The notes beneath the pieces were generated by a model, which was not told the origin of the DNA, searched no databases, and saw only the letters and a program-made list of their open reading frames with translations. A DNA stretch of 64,000 nt from Pectobacterium wasabiae CFBP 3304 (GTDB taxonomy: Bacteria; Pseudomonadota; Gammaproteobacteria; Enterobacterales; Enterobacteriaceae): the NCBI RefSeq assembly GCF_001742185.1, contig NZ_CP015750.1, positions 1,054,001 to 1,118,000 on the forward strand. Direction: 5' to 3'. Shown one piece after another: positions 29,246 to 40,317 of the stretch. Position numbers and translations under genes: made by a program. Each line of letters opens with the position of its first letter. Position 1 is the first letter of the stretch.

Positions 29246-29975
29246 GATGATCAAAACCCTGAAAATGGAAGTCATGCGCTATAACCCGGAACAGGATCGC
29301 GAACCGTATTTTGAGACGTTCGATGTCCCGTACAACACGCAAACTTCCCTGCTGGATGCGCTGGGTTATATCAAAGATAACCTGGCACCAGACCTCTCTT
29401 ACCGCTGGTCCTGCCGCATGGCGATCTGCGGCTCCTGCGGCATGATGGTGAATAAGGTCCCTAAATTAGCTTGTAAAACCTTTCTGCGTGAATACACGAA
29501 TGGTCTGAAGGTCGAAGCGCTGGGCAACTTCCCCATCGAGCGCGATCTGGTGGTCGATATGACCCACTTCATCGAGAGCCTGGAAGCTATCAAGCCGTAT
29601 ATCATCGGCAACGATCGTAAACCTGCCGACGGCCCGAATAATCAGACCCCGGCGCAAATGGCGAAGTATCACCAGTTCTCTGGCTGTATTAACTGCGGTC
29701 TGTGCTATGCGGCATGTCCACAGTTTGGTTTGAACCCTGAGTTCATCGGCCCGGCGGCGATTACGCTGGCACACCGTTATAATCTGGACAACCGCGATCA
29801 CGGCAAGAAAGAGCGTATGGCGCAGTTGAACGGTAATAACGGCGTCTGGTCCTGTACGTTTGTGGGCTACTGCTCAGAAGTGTGTCCGAAGCACGTCGAC
29901 CCTGCCGCAGCCATCCAGCAAGGCAAAGTTGAAAGCGCGAAAGATTTCATGATCGCCATGCTGAAACCACAATAA
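29238..29975 (+). CDS. frdB: Fumarate reductase iron-sulfur subunit
   Basis: FrdB carries electrons from the membrane quinol site to FrdA. The 245-residue protein has the 2Fe-2S motif ([14 protein letters not shown] plus a later Cys, near residues 58-78). The 4Fe-4S and 3Fe-4S ligands are in [12 protein letters not shown] (about 149-160) and [11 protein letters not shown]. The ATG at 29238 lies inside the end of frdA, an 8-bp overlap that suggests coupled translation; a longer reading from 29193 is not supported by family length. Confidence 0.98.
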   Translation: MAEMIKTLKMEVMRYNPEQDREPYFETFDVPYNTQTSLLDALGYIKDNLAPDLSYRWSCRMAICGSCGMMVNKVPKLACKTFLREYTNGLKVEALGNFPIERDLVVDMTHFIESLEAIKPYIIGNDRKPADGPNNQTPAQMAKYHQFSGCINCGLCYAACPQFGLNPEFIGPAAITLAHRYNLDNRDHGKKERMAQLNGNNGVWSCTFVGYCSEVCPKHVDPAAAIQQGKVESAKDFMIAMLKPQ

Positions 29976-29988
29976 GGGAGGGACAATG

Positions 29989-30755
<767 letters not shown>

Positions 30756-30793
30756 CTGCAATTGTTACGCTGTAGATGCAACACCGTACTTAA

Positions 30794-30823
30794 CGGCCTG
30801 TGATATTGCAGGCCGCTTTATTT
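30794..30823 (+). terminator. Rho-independent terminator after frdD
   Basis: A perfect 7-bp stem CGGCCTG/CAGGCCG (30794-30815) with an 8-base loop is followed by CTTTATTT. It is placed 39 bp after the frdD stop. Confidence 0.75.
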
Positions 30824-30884
30824 CCCCGCCTTACCACGTCCATCGTCTACACTGGAACAGAGATGAAAATGATGAGACGTCAAT

Positions 30885-31469
30885 ATGATGCCCTTTAACA
30901 CCATTAGCTTTAACACCATGCTTTTCAAACCTCTTATCTTCAAAATCAGACGATATGGGAAAGCATGCATTGCCACGCTGGTGGCACTCGTTTCCGTCGC
31001 CTGTAGCGTGACACCGCCCGATAACGTCAGCGTCGTGGAAAACGTTGACCTCAATCGTTACCTCGGCACCTGGTATGAAATCGCCCGTCTCGACCACCGC
31101 TTTGAGCGCAATCTGGAGCGCGTGACGGCAACCTACAGCCTACGGGATGACGGCGGGGTCAAGGTGATCAATCGCGGCTTTAACGTCGAGAAACAGGAAT
31201 GGAGAGAAAGCATCGGGAAAGCGTATTTCACGGGGTCACCTCAGCGCGGGGCGCTAAAAGTGTCGTTCTTCGGGCCGTTCTATGGCGGTTACAATATCAT
31301 TGGGCTGGATGACGACTACCGCTACTCCCTGATTTGCGGGCCAAACCGTGACTACCTGTGGATTCTCTCTCGCACACCAACGTTGGATACTGCAACGCGC
31401 GACAAACTGGTCGCCACGGCCAAACGCTACGGCTTCCCAACAGAGGCGCTCATCTGGGTCAATCAGTAA
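30885..31469 (+). CDS. blc: Outer-membrane lipocalin Blc
   Basis: Blc is a lipocalin lipoprotein that binds lysophospholipids at the outer membrane. The 194-residue protein has a long N-terminal region, then the signal segment ACIATLVALVSVAC with the lipid-bearing C40, and a lipocalin barrel. The hallmark GTWYEIARLDHRFERNLE is near residue 62 and the later motif YLWILSRTP is present. The residue three before the Cys is Ser, which is unusual for a lipobox. The first 30 codons hold an in-frame 15-bp duplication (FNTIS-FNTM); a shorter start at 30918 has no ribosome binding site. It follows frdD as in E. coli. Confidence 0.94.
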   Translation: MMPFNTISFNTMLFKPLIFKIRRYGKACIATLVALVSVACSVTPPDNVSVVENVDLNRYLGTWYEIARLDHRFERNLERVTATYSLRDDGGVKVINRGFNVEKQEWRESIGKAYFTGSPQRGALKVSFFGPFYGGYNIIGLDDDYRYSLICGPNRDYLWILSRTPTLDTATRDKLVATAKRYGFPTEALIWVNQ

Positions 31470-31502
31470 CCTGAGCATATTAATCTTAGATGAAACGGTG
31501 CG

Positions 31503-31856
31503 TTATCCCATAATCTTATCGCGGAACATAAAGAACACCGCGCCCAGCAGGCATAACCCTGCCCAAATATAATCGGTGCGGAACGGTTCTTTTAAAATAA
31601 ACATGGAGAAAGGAATAAATACGGAAAGGCTGATCACTTCCTGCAATATTTTTAACTGACCGGCAGAAGCGACCTGATAACCAATCCTATTTGCAGGCAC
31701 CTGCAATAGGTATTCGAATAATGCGATACCCCAACTGATCAACGCAGCAATTATCCAGGTTCGGCCGCTGAAATAGCGTAAATGCCCATACCAGGCGAAC
31801 GTCATAAATATATTGCTCAACGTCAGCATGCCGACAGTAATGAAAAGAGGCGACAT
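31503..31856 (-). CDS. DMT-family membrane protein (DUF486)
   Basis: This 117-residue protein with four hydrophobic segments resembles the DUF486 family, a small half-length relative of drug/metabolite transporters. Conserved features are SNIFMTFAWYGHL at the N-terminus and FEYLLQVPANRIGY in the middle. GGAG lies eight bases before the ATG. In E. coli this position beside blc holds sugE (gdx), another small multidrug-type protein, so this gene may be a replacement. The substrate is unknown. Confidence 0.85.
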   Translation of the reverse strand: MSPLFITVGMLTLSNIFMTFAWYGHLRYFSGRTWIIAALISWGIALFEYLLQVPANRIGYQVASAGQLKILQEVISLSVFIPFSMFILKEPFRTDYIWAGLCLLGAVFFMFRDKIMG

Positions 31857-31968
31857 TATTACTTCTCCGAGTGATCCACTTTCACATTATCTCGCCACGG
31901 GGAAGAAAACACCATCACGGCATTTTCTTCCACTCGGAAAAGTTATTACGACTTATTTCCTACGGCGG

Positions 31969-32100
31969 CTATTGGGCGCTGCGCTGAATGGCCTTCCCAC
32001 CCGCTTCAACATCTTGCCCAACACCTCGGGTGGTATTACATCCAACCACCGCAGAGAGAATAACCAGAGAGAAAATGGCAACAAACGCTTTCTTCAGCAT
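31969..32100 (-). CDS. Entericidin A/B family lipoprotein
   Basis: This is a 43-residue lipoprotein gene. It begins MLKKAFVAIFSLVILSAVVGC, giving a signal peptide with lipobox VVG-C21, and continues NTTRGVGQDV, the hallmark of entericidins, ending in SAQ. AAGGA lies eight bases ahead of the ATG. Entericidins are small envelope lipoproteins linked to stationary-phase lysis and its antidote. E. coli has ecnA and ecnB in tandem here between efp and sugE; I find only one gene, closer to EcnB at CNTTRGVG. Confidence 0.93.
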   Translation of the reverse strand: MLKKAFVAIFSLVILSAVVGCNTTRGVGQDVEAGGKAIQRSAQ

Positions 32101-32243
32101 ACTCGGTTCCTTCTTTATGAGAGTAGGATTTCAACGGTACGAAAGGACTGCTTTTTAAGCGTAGCCAATTTTAATGCTTGTGAAGGTTTTTTCGGATGAG
32201 GTGCGAAACAGAGGGAGACTCAAATGACGAAAAATGAATTAAA

Positions 32244-32275
32244 AATACCGCCCTCATAGAAGGCGGCTTTTTCAG
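32244..32275 (-). terminator. Rho-independent terminator after efp
   Basis: CCGCC and GGCGG form a stem flanked by A-runs and T-runs (AAAAATACCGCC ... GGCGGCTTTTT), so it can act in both directions. It is just beyond the efp stop codon and probably also shields the entericidin gene. Confidence 0.75.
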
Positions 32276-32280
32276 ATACA

Positions 32281-32847
32281 TTACTTAACGCGTGAAACGT
32301 ACTCACCAGAACGCGTGTCAACTCTGACAACTTCACCGATCTGTACGAACAATGGCACTTTAACCACGGCACCGGTGCTCAGCGTCGCTGGCTTGCCACC
32401 TGTTCCTGCGGTATCGCCTTTCAGGCCTGGATCGGTATCAGTGATTTCAGCTTCGATGAAATTCGGCGGCAGAACGGTGATCGGGCGACCATCCCACAGC
32501 GTAACGATACATTCAGCATTATCCTGCAACCATTTTACCGCATCACCAACGGTCTTCTCTTCAACCTGATGCTGTTCAAACGTCTCAGGGTGCATGAAAT
32601 GGTAGAAGTCGCCGTCGTTATACAGGTAGTTCATGTTGGTATCGACGACGTCGGCACCTTCTGCTGAGTCAGTCGATTTGAAGGTTTTTTCAACGCGAGA
32701 ACCCGTCAACAGGCGACGCATTTTTACACGAGCAAAAGCCTGGCCTTTACCCGGCTTAACAAATTCACTGGATTCGATAGCATACGGCTCGCCTTCGAAC
32801 ATGATTTTAAGACCGGAACGGAAATCGTTGCTAAGATAAGTCGCCAT
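32281..32847 (-). CDS. efp: Elongation factor P
   Basis: EF-P binds the ribosome between the P and E sites and relieves stalling at polyproline stretches. The 188-residue protein has the usual three beta-barrel domains, with K34 at the tip of the first in KPGKGQAF, the site modified by EpmA/EpmB. Length and sequence match E. coli. GAGGG precedes the ATG at five bases. It is divergent from epmB with 41 bp between starts. Confidence 0.98.
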   Translation of the reverse strand: MATYLSNDFRSGLKIMFEGEPYAIESSEFVKPGKGQAFARVKMRRLLTGSRVEKTFKSTDSAEGADVVDTNMNYLYNDGDFYHFMHPETFEQHQVEEKTVGDAVKWLQDNAECIVTLWDGRPITVLPPNFIEAEITDTDPGLKGDTAGTGGKPATLSTGAVVKVPLFVQIGEVVRVDTRSGEYVSRVK

Positions 32848-32888
32848 AAAGGCCCTCTACAATTTAACACTGGTACGAAGCCAAAAAA

Positions 32889-33935
32889 ATGGCACACATT
32901 GTAACCCTAAATATACCTTCCAGAGAAGATTGGTTGCAGCAACTTGCGGACGTAATCACCGATCCTGATGAATTGCTACAACTTTTGGCTCTGGCCGATC
33001 ACGAAAAACTCCGGCAAGGGCATGATGCACGCAGGCTTTTTGCTCTGCGTGTACCGCGCGCATTCGCCGCACGGATGCAAAAAGGGAATCCTGACGATCC
33101 GCTGCTGCTCCAGGTATTAACTGCCCGTGAAGAGTTTATTGTCACGTCAGGCTTCACCCACGATCCGCTTGATGAGCAACACAGCGTCGTTCCCGGGCTA
33201 CTGCATAAATATCACAACCGCGCCCTACTGCTGGTTAAAGGCGGCTGCGCGGTGAACTGCCGCTACTGCTTCCGCCGCCATTTCCCGTATCAGGATAATC
33301 AGGGCAATAAGGCAAACTGGCGTCAGGCGCTAGATTATATCCGCCAGCACCCTGAGCTGGATGAAATCATTTTTTCCGGCGGCGACCCACTGATGGCCAA
33401 AGACCACGAATTGGACTGGCTGATCACCGAACTGGAACACATCCCACACCTGAAACGCCTGCGTATTCACAGCCGTTTGCCTGTGGTGATCCCCGCCCGT
33501 ATTACCGATGTGCTGTGCGATCGTCTATCACGCAGTTCGCTTCAGATACTGCTGGTGACGCATATTAACCATCCGCAGGAAATCGATCCTGATTTAACAC
33601 AAAGTATGGCGCGTTTACGCCGTGCAGGCGTGACGTTACTCAACCAAAGCGTGCTGCTGCGCGGGGTGAATGATAGCGCTGAGACACTGGCTCGGCTCAG
33701 TAATGCATTATTTGACACAGGTATTCTCCCTTATTACCTACACGTGCTGGATAAGGTACAGGGCGCCGCCCATTTTCTGGTGGATGACAACGAAGCGCGA
33801 GTCTTAGTCAAAGCACTAATGAAAAAGGTATCCGGCTATCTGGTGCCGCGTTTAGCGCGGGAAATCGGTGGGGAAGCCAGCAAAACGCCGCTGGATTTAG
33901 GGATGAGGCAGCATCAAGACGACACTGAACAATAA
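32889..33935 (+). CDS. epmB: EF-P beta-lysylation protein, lysine 2,3-aminomutase-like
   Basis: EpmB (YjeK) is a radical-SAM, PLP-dependent enzyme that converts (S)-alpha-lysine to (R)-beta-lysine for EF-P modification. The 348-residue protein has the 4Fe-4S motif C120-x3-C124-x2-C127 (GCAVNCRYCFRRHF), the SGGDPL glycine motif, and the PLP lysine at K332 in SKTPLD. It matches E. coli EpmB over its length with a slightly longer C-terminus. It is divergent from efp, and its ribosome binding site is weak. Confidence 0.98.
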   Translation: MAHIVTLNIPSREDWLQQLADVITDPDELLQLLALADHEKLRQGHDARRLFALRVPRAFAARMQKGNPDDPLLLQVLTAREEFIVTSGFTHDPLDEQHSVVPGLLHKYHNRALLLVKGGCAVNCRYCFRRHFPYQDNQGNKANWRQALDYIRQHPELDEIIFSGGDPLMAKDHELDWLITELEHIPHLKRLRIHSRLPVVIPARITDVLCDRLSRSSLQILLVTHINHPQEIDPDLTQSMARLRRAGVTLLNQSVLLRGVNDSAETLARLSNALFDTGILPYYLHVLDKVQGAAHFLVDDNEARVLVKALMKKVSGYLVPRLAREIGGEASKTPLDLGMRQHQDDTEQ

Positions 33936-33954
33936 CGTTGATCAATGCGTTAAG

Positions 33955-33993
33955 AACCCGGTGAGAGCGGTGCTCTCACCGGGTTTCTTTTTA
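33955..33993. terminator. Strong bidirectional terminator between epmB and the YjeI-like gene
   Basis: A perfect 14-bp stem AACCCGGTGAGAGC/GCTCTCACCGGGTT with a 3-base loop is followed by TCTTTTT. It lies between convergent genes and can serve both. Confidence 0.9.
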
Positions 33994-33995
33994 GC

Positions 33996-34340
33996 TTAAG
34001 GACACTTGTAAACGCTGCCGTTCATCTTGCTGTCCAGCGGCGCAAAGCTTGACCAGAAGGTTTCACTCGGGCTGGTGGCACCATAGACGGTATTGCCCCC
34101 CATCGCCGCCGCTTTATTACGCAGATCGTTCGCTGCACCGCGCATAGCACTACCGCCGCCATGGTTGCCCGCCAGCCAGTTCGACTGGCTACCGCTAACC
34201 TGCCCCAATAGTTGGCATTCGCTTCCTGGCTTGGTATCCGTGAACGTCACGGCCTGCCCAGCGGTGCTGAGTTGACTGGTGCTGCTGCACCCCGCCAGCA
34301 AGGCTGCCGCTGATAGCCCCAACAAAATACGAACCTGCAT
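33996..34340 (-). CDS. YjeI-like DUF4156 lipoprotein
   Basis: This 114-residue lipoprotein has a signal peptide ending in the lipobox LLAG-C18. It resembles E. coli YjeI (DUF4156), with the conserved stretches SNWLAGNHGG and MRGAANDLRNKAAAMGGN. It should be exported and lipid-anchored; its function is unknown. The position next to epmB agrees with E. coli. It is followed by a strong terminator and lies 43 bp downstream of the pgi stop on the same strand. Confidence 0.93.
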   Translation of the reverse strand: MQVRILLGLSAAALLAGCSSTSQLSTAGQAVTFTDTKPGSECQLLGQVSGSQSNWLAGNHGGGSAMRGAANDLRNKAAAMGGNTVYGATSPSETFWSSFAPLDSKMNGSVYKCP

Positions 34341-34383
34341 TTCTTCCTCCTTGCGATTGAAAAACCAAAGGGCACAGGCCCGA

Positions 34384-36048
<1,665 letters not shown>

Positions 36049-36196
36049 CTAAGCATGAGTTCAAAGTGACTGAATCGATTGTATCCCTTAAAATCCCGAT
36101 TGAGATCCCTTTTCTTGCTAAAAGCGATTTATGCCCTGTAGTTCACTGACAGATTGTTTATTGACAGAAACCGCATAACCCGTTATTTCTAACACC

Positions 36197-36410
36197 GTAC
36201 TTGCGCACTCGGTGTGCAAGCCAGAAGAGGCGCGTCGCCCAGGTAAGATATCGGAGGAACCGTAATCCGCTGATGGTATCTGAGGGGGAGCGACGCCGAG
36301 ATGTGGTGAAATACGGCTTTCACCCTATCGACTACAGAGGCTGAATCCTCTGGGTTGTCACCAGATTCGTCCTGATGGACGTTCAGCAAGGTGGAGCGCT
36401 TCTGGGTGTA
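36197..36410 (+). ncRNA. Lysine riboswitch (L box) controlling lysC
   Basis: The leader upstream of lysC shows the conserved elements of the lysine aptamer in order: the closing stem near GCACTC, AGAAGAGGCGCG, TCGGAGGAACC, CTGAGGGGGAGCGACGCCGA, AGAGGCTGAATCCTCTGGGTTGTCACCAG, and AAGGTGGAGCGCTTCTGGGTG. It follows the E. coli lysC leader closely (from memory). Lysine binding would reduce lysC expression. The expression platform, with a GCTGTTT/AAACAGC hairpin (36479-36497), lies between the aptamer and the start codon. Confidence 0.95.
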
Positions 36411-36523
36411 TCGTAGCGATTTTCTACGCCTGCCCCCGACTTCTGCTCTCCCCCTGTGCCAAGGTTGATTAATGGAATGCTGTTTACTGCAAACAGCCTA
36501 CCCCTGACACGAGGTTTTTTGAC

Positions 36524-37900
36524 ATGTCTGCAACTGAAGTATCCGCAAACGCGAACTCTACCGTTATTGCCAAATTTGGCGGCACCAGCGTGGCGGACTT
36601 TGACGCCATGAACCGCAGCGCCGATGTGGTGTTATCGAATCCAAATGTACGCGTTGTTGTGCTATCGGCATCGGCTGGCATTACCAATTTATTGGTCGCG
36701 CTCGCGGAAGGTCAAACGCAGGAAACGCGTGCTGAACATCTGGCGAAGATTCGCCAGATTCAATACGCCATCATCGATAAGCTGACCAATCAAAGCGTTA
36801 TTCGCGATGAAATTGATCGCATGCTGGATAGCGTAACCACGCTATCTGAAGCCGCAGCGCTCGCTACATCTAACGCGCTGACCGATGAACTGGTCAGCCA
36901 CGGCGAACTGATGTCTACCCTGCTGTTTGTTGAGATCCTTCGCCAGCGCGATGTGGTGGCTGAGTGGTTTGATGTGCGTAAAATCATGCGTACCGACGAT
37001 CATTTTGGCCGCGCACAGCCGGATTGCGATGTGCTGGGCGAACTGACTCGCAGCCAGTTGCAGCCACGCCTTGAACAAGGTCTGGTAATTACTCAGGGCT
37101 TTATCGGCAGCGAAGCAAAAGGCCGCACAACCACACTGGGTCGCGGCGGTAGCGATTATACGGCGGCACTGCTGGGCGAAGCGCTCAACGTCAGCCGGAT
37201 TGATATCTGGACCGATGTTCCCGGCATCTACACCACCGATCCACGCGTCGTGCCAACAGCAAAACGCATCGATCAAATCATGTTTGAAGAAGCTGCCGAA
37301 ATGGCGACATTTGGTGCGAAAGTTCTGCACCCAGCCACGCTGCTGCCTGCGGTGCGTAGCGATATCCCAGTGTTCGTCGGTTCCAGCAAAGATCCAGCCG
37401 CAGGCGGGACGCTGGTGTGCAATAAAACAGAAAATCCGCCGCTGTTCCGAGCACTGGCACTACGTCGTAAGCAAACGCTGCTCACGCTGCACAGCCTCAA
37501 TATGCTGCACACACGCGGCTTTCTGGCTGAAGTGTTCAGTATTTTGGCACGTCACAACATCTCCGTTGACCTGATCACCACGTCAGAAGTCAACGTGGCC
37601 TTAACGCTCGATACAACCGGTTCCACTTCAACGGGCGACAGCCTGCTGTCCAGCGCTCTGCTGACCGAGCTGTCATCGCTGTGTCGAGTAGAAGTTGAAG
37701 AGAATCTATCGTTGGTCGCGCTAATCGGCAATAAGCTGTCTCAGGCCTGTGGCGTAGGGAAAGAAGTGTTTGGCGTGTTGGAACCCTTCCGCATTCGCCT
37801 GATCTGCTACGGTGCCAGCAGCAACAATCTGTGCTTCCTGGTTCCGGGTGACGACGCCGAGCGGGTGGTGCAGACACTGCACCGCAGCCTGTTCGAGTAA
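36524..37900 (+). CDS. lysC: Lysine-sensitive aspartokinase III
   Basis: LysC phosphorylates L-aspartate, the first step toward lysine, threonine and methionine, and is inhibited by lysine. The 458-residue protein has the kinase motif KFGGTSVADFDAM (about 18-30), GFIGSEAKGRTTTLGRGGSDYTAALL near residue 195, and two C-terminal ACT domains. It is about nine residues longer at the N-terminus than E. coli LysC. The ATG at 36524 has GAGG upstream. The preceding riboswitch explains lysine control. Confidence 0.97.
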   Translation: MSATEVSANANSTVIAKFGGTSVADFDAMNRSADVVLSNPNVRVVVLSASAGITNLLVALAEGQTQETRAEHLAKIRQIQYAIIDKLTNQSVIRDEIDRMLDSVTTLSEAAALATSNALTDELVSHGELMSTLLFVEILRQRDVVAEWFDVRKIMRTDDHFGRAQPDCDVLGELTRSQLQPRLEQGLVITQGFIGSEAKGRTTTLGRGGSDYTAALLGEALNVSRIDIWTDVPGIYTTDPRVVPTAKRIDQIMFEEAAEMATFGAKVLHPATLLPAVRSDIPVFVGSSKDPAAGGTLVCNKTENPPLFRALALRRKQTLLTLHSLNMLHTRGFLAEVFSILARHNISVDLITTSEVNVALTLDTTGSTSTGDSLLSSALLTELSSLCRVEVEENLSLVALIGNKLSQACGVGKEVFGVLEPFRIRLICYGASSNNLCFLVPGDDAERVVQTLHRSLFE

Positions 37901-37931
37901 ATTCGCTCCCTGTAATCTGTCTCTTCGTTAT

Positions 37932-38235
37932 ATTTTTATGCAGACGCGGATTTTGCCGTTATCCGGCGTCAAAAATTATGCATCGGTGGGCTTGGCCGCC
38001 GAGTGAGCGACAGGACGTCGCGAAAGCCAGTGCCGCGTCTGGAACGCGTCACTGGCGGCTCGACTAGCGGTCAGGAGCACCGATGGAACCGCGTCAGCGG
38101 CATAATTTCCGCCGAAAGCCTGGGGTCATGGGGCGAGCGGCGTTTGAGCCGTCCCATGTCGGGCGCGTGCTACGGGGTAGCATAAAAATGACGGTACTAT
38201 CGCGCACGAAACCGTCTCTTAGTCTGCATAAAAAT
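37932..38235. repeat. 304-bp GC-rich intergenic element with 14-bp inverted ends
   Basis: The element starts with ATTTTTATGCAGAC (37932-37945) and ends with its exact complement (38222-38235). The interior is GC-rich, with several internal stems such as GCCAGTGCCGCG ... CGCGTCACTGGC, and no credible gene. A 13-bp direct repeat GCATAAAAATGAC occurs at 38180-38192 and 38226-38238. It lies between convergent lysC and the yjbB homologue. The form fits a non-autonomous mobile or dispersed repeat; copies elsewhere cannot be checked here. Confidence 0.65.
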
Positions 38236-38258
38236 GACTGTCATTCCACACAAAATGA

Positions 38259-39905
38259 TCACAACGTCAGCGGTGATTCTTCGCGCTCTTCGTCCCCGTC
38301 CTGCTGCACAATCAAGACGTTATACGCCACCGCACAGAACAGTGAATTCAGTCGGTTCATATCTCCCAGCAAGCTCAAATGGAGCGAACTGGTTTCCAGA
38401 CTCTGTACGTTGTGTTGATGTAAGCGATCGACGTGCGCATGTGCATAGCGGCGATTCATAATTCGAAAACGGTGCTTGGCACGGCGCAGGCGTTTAGCAC
38501 TAATAACATCTTCCGACAAGAAAACCGACAGCCCCAGACGCAAGTTCGCCAGCAGTTGGTCATGCAGATGGTTCAACTCTTCCAGCCCCTGTGCAGAAAA
38601 CGCCATACGTACACCGGATGAATGATTGCCGATGTCATCCGCCATGCGTTCAATAATATCGCCCGCCTGTTCCAGATTCAGCGCCACTTCGATAACTTCC
38701 GCCCAGCGCTGAGAATCCCGCTCATCCAACCCATCTTTCTGAATCTGCGCCAGATAAAGCTTAATCGCGGTGTACAGTATATCGACATCATCATCAAGCC
38801 GACGAATCTCGCGCCGCTGCATAAGATCGCCTTGCAAGACTTCGCGGTACAAGCTCAGCATCTGCTCCAGCACATCACCAATCCGCAGCGTTTCCCGTGC
38901 AGCATTGGCTAACGCCAATGCTGGCGTATCCAGCGAACTGGTATCCAGATGACGCGGTTTCATCTCAATATCAACCTGCGGCGAATCAGCAATCATTGCG
39001 CAGGACAGGCGGGCCACCACGCCAGTAAGCGGAATCAACAGCAGGCAACGGATCAAGTTGTAGAACAGGTGGAAATAAATCACCAATTCTTCGGCACTTA
39101 ACGGAATACGCGTCAGCCAGCGCGAAAGCGGCTCAACCAGCGGCAGCACAACCAGACAACCGATCATCTTAAACAACATACTACCGAGCGCCACGCGTCG
39201 GCCCGCCGCATTCTGCGTCGAAGTGCTCATCATTGTCAGTAAGCCGCTACCCAGATTGGCCCCGATAACCAGACACATCGCCACTTCCAGCGAGATCACA
39301 CCGCTTGCCGTTAACGTCGCCGTCAGCAGCACCGCTGCCAGACTGGAATAGGTCATCACCGCAAACAGCGCCCCAGCCAACGCATCCAGCATCACGTCGC
39401 CGGTCAGCGACGAGAACAGCACCTTCACGCCCGACGCTTGCGTGATCGGCGCAGCGGCCAGGACAATCATTTCCAGCGCCAGCAGAATCAGCCCAAGCCC
39501 AATCGCTACGCGACCAATCTGGCCAACTCGTGTCTGTTTACGGCTGAGGAAAAATACCACACCAAGAAAAATCAGTAGCGGAGAAAGCCAGGACAGGTCG
39601 AACGTCAGGATTCGCACCATCAGCGCCGTGCCGACATCCGCCCCGAGAATAATCACCAGCGCAGGCGTTAGTGCCACCAGCCCCTGCGAAACAAAAGAGG
39701 TCGTCAGCAGCGCTGTCGCATTACTACTCTGCACCAGCGCAGTGACACCAATGCCAGCCATAAAAGCCAACGGTTTTTTCTCAACGCTATCGCTGAGAAC
39801 CCGCCGTAACTGAGTGCCATAAACCCGCATGATACCGGTACGGACAATGTGGGTGCCCCAAACCAGTAACGCAATCGCAGAGAGGAGATTCAGCAGTGTT
39901 AACAA
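38259..39905 (-). CDS. yjbB: Na/Pi cotransporter family protein with PhoU domain (YjbB-like)
   Basis: This inner-membrane protein of about 548 residues has eight or more hydrophobic segments, including the two Na/Pi-cotransporter QSS motifs (ALVQSSNATALL near residue 60, and the TYSSLAAVLLTATL region). A C-terminal PhoU-like helical domain follows (about 340-530). The E. coli homologue is linked to phosphate export. A GTG at 39914 has the GGAGG only one base away, whereas the TTG at 39903-39905 has it ten bases upstream and gives MLTLLNLL, aligned with the E. coli start, so the TTG is preferred. It is on the strand opposite to lysC. Confidence 0.9.
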   Translation of the reverse strand: MLTLLNLLSAIALLVWGTHIVRTGIMRVYGTQLRRVLSDSVEKKPLAFMAGIGVTALVQSSNATALLTTSFVSQGLVALTPALVIILGADVGTALMVRILTFDLSWLSPLLIFLGVVFFLSRKQTRVGQIGRVAIGLGLILLALEMIVLAAAPITQASGVKVLFSSLTGDVMLDALAGALFAVMTYSSLAAVLLTATLTASGVISLEVAMCLVIGANLGSGLLTMMSTSTQNAAGRRVALGSMLFKMIGCLVVLPLVEPLSRWLTRIPLSAEELVIYFHLFYNLIRCLLLIPLTGVVARLSCAMIADSPQVDIEMKPRHLDTSSLDTPALALANAARETLRIGDVLEQMLSLYREVLQGDLMQRREIRRLDDDVDILYTAIKLYLAQIQKDGLDERDSQRWAEVIEVALNLEQAGDIIERMADDIGNHSSGVRMAFSAQGLEELNHLHDQLLANLRLGLSVFLSEDVISAKRLRRAKHRFRIMNRRYAHAHVDRLHQHNVQSLETSSLHLSLLGDMNRLNSLFCAVAYNVLIVQQDGDEEREESPLTL

Positions 39906-40317
39906 AAAGTCCACGCCTCCGGTTAAGCAATATGTCGATGAAATACAATATGTCGATAAAAATACTGTATCGACGAAATACAGTGTGTCGATAAAAACAA
40001 TGTATCAATAAGGTAATGAGCCGCCATCTTACCAGATGTTAGCTGGCTGTACTGCGAGGCAGTCCTCGCCACAGGAAAATCGCTCACATCAATAAATGAA
40101 AAAAATTAATTAAATGACAATATTTAAAAAACAGAATCCAAATCAATAATCCTGCGGTTTCCTGTCATGCCTTGTCTGGTTAGCGCTATGCTCCTCTTAT
40201 GTACCTAACCCTTATGGGTTATGTTCCTGACAAACGTTAAGCATGCTTAATATTTAGCAAATTGAGTACGTTAGCGTATGCCCTGCAATCCTTCTGACTT
40301 TTTAGTAAGGAAAATGG
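39906..40317. other. Intergenic region between yjbB and the DASS transporter
   Basis: This is 400 bp without a gene. It contains a five-unit tandem repeat (39928-40012) next to yjbB, an AT-rich stretch, and a 14-bp palindrome AACCCTTATGGGTT at 40207-40220 about 100 bp before the transporter gene. Confidence 0.6.
39928..40012. repeat. Five degenerate tandem repeats, about 17 bp, upstream of yjbB
   Basis: Units begin at 39928, 39946, 39965, 39981 and 39998, with the shape CAATATGTCGATGAAATA and length 15-19 bp. Each carries a TGTCGAT- or TATCGAC-like core. The array lies directly before the yjbB start, in its likely promoter or leader. It could be a set of regulator sites or a slippage-prone array. 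Confidence 0.8.

Noticed and set aside
37998..38185. Small open frames in the 37.9-38.2 kb interval
   Set aside because: The sequence is a repeat with stems; no ribosome binding site or protein-like composition.
40207..40220. Palindrome AACCCTTATGGGTT as a regulator site for the anion transporter
   Set aside because: Short and isolated; no known regulator motif matches with confidence.
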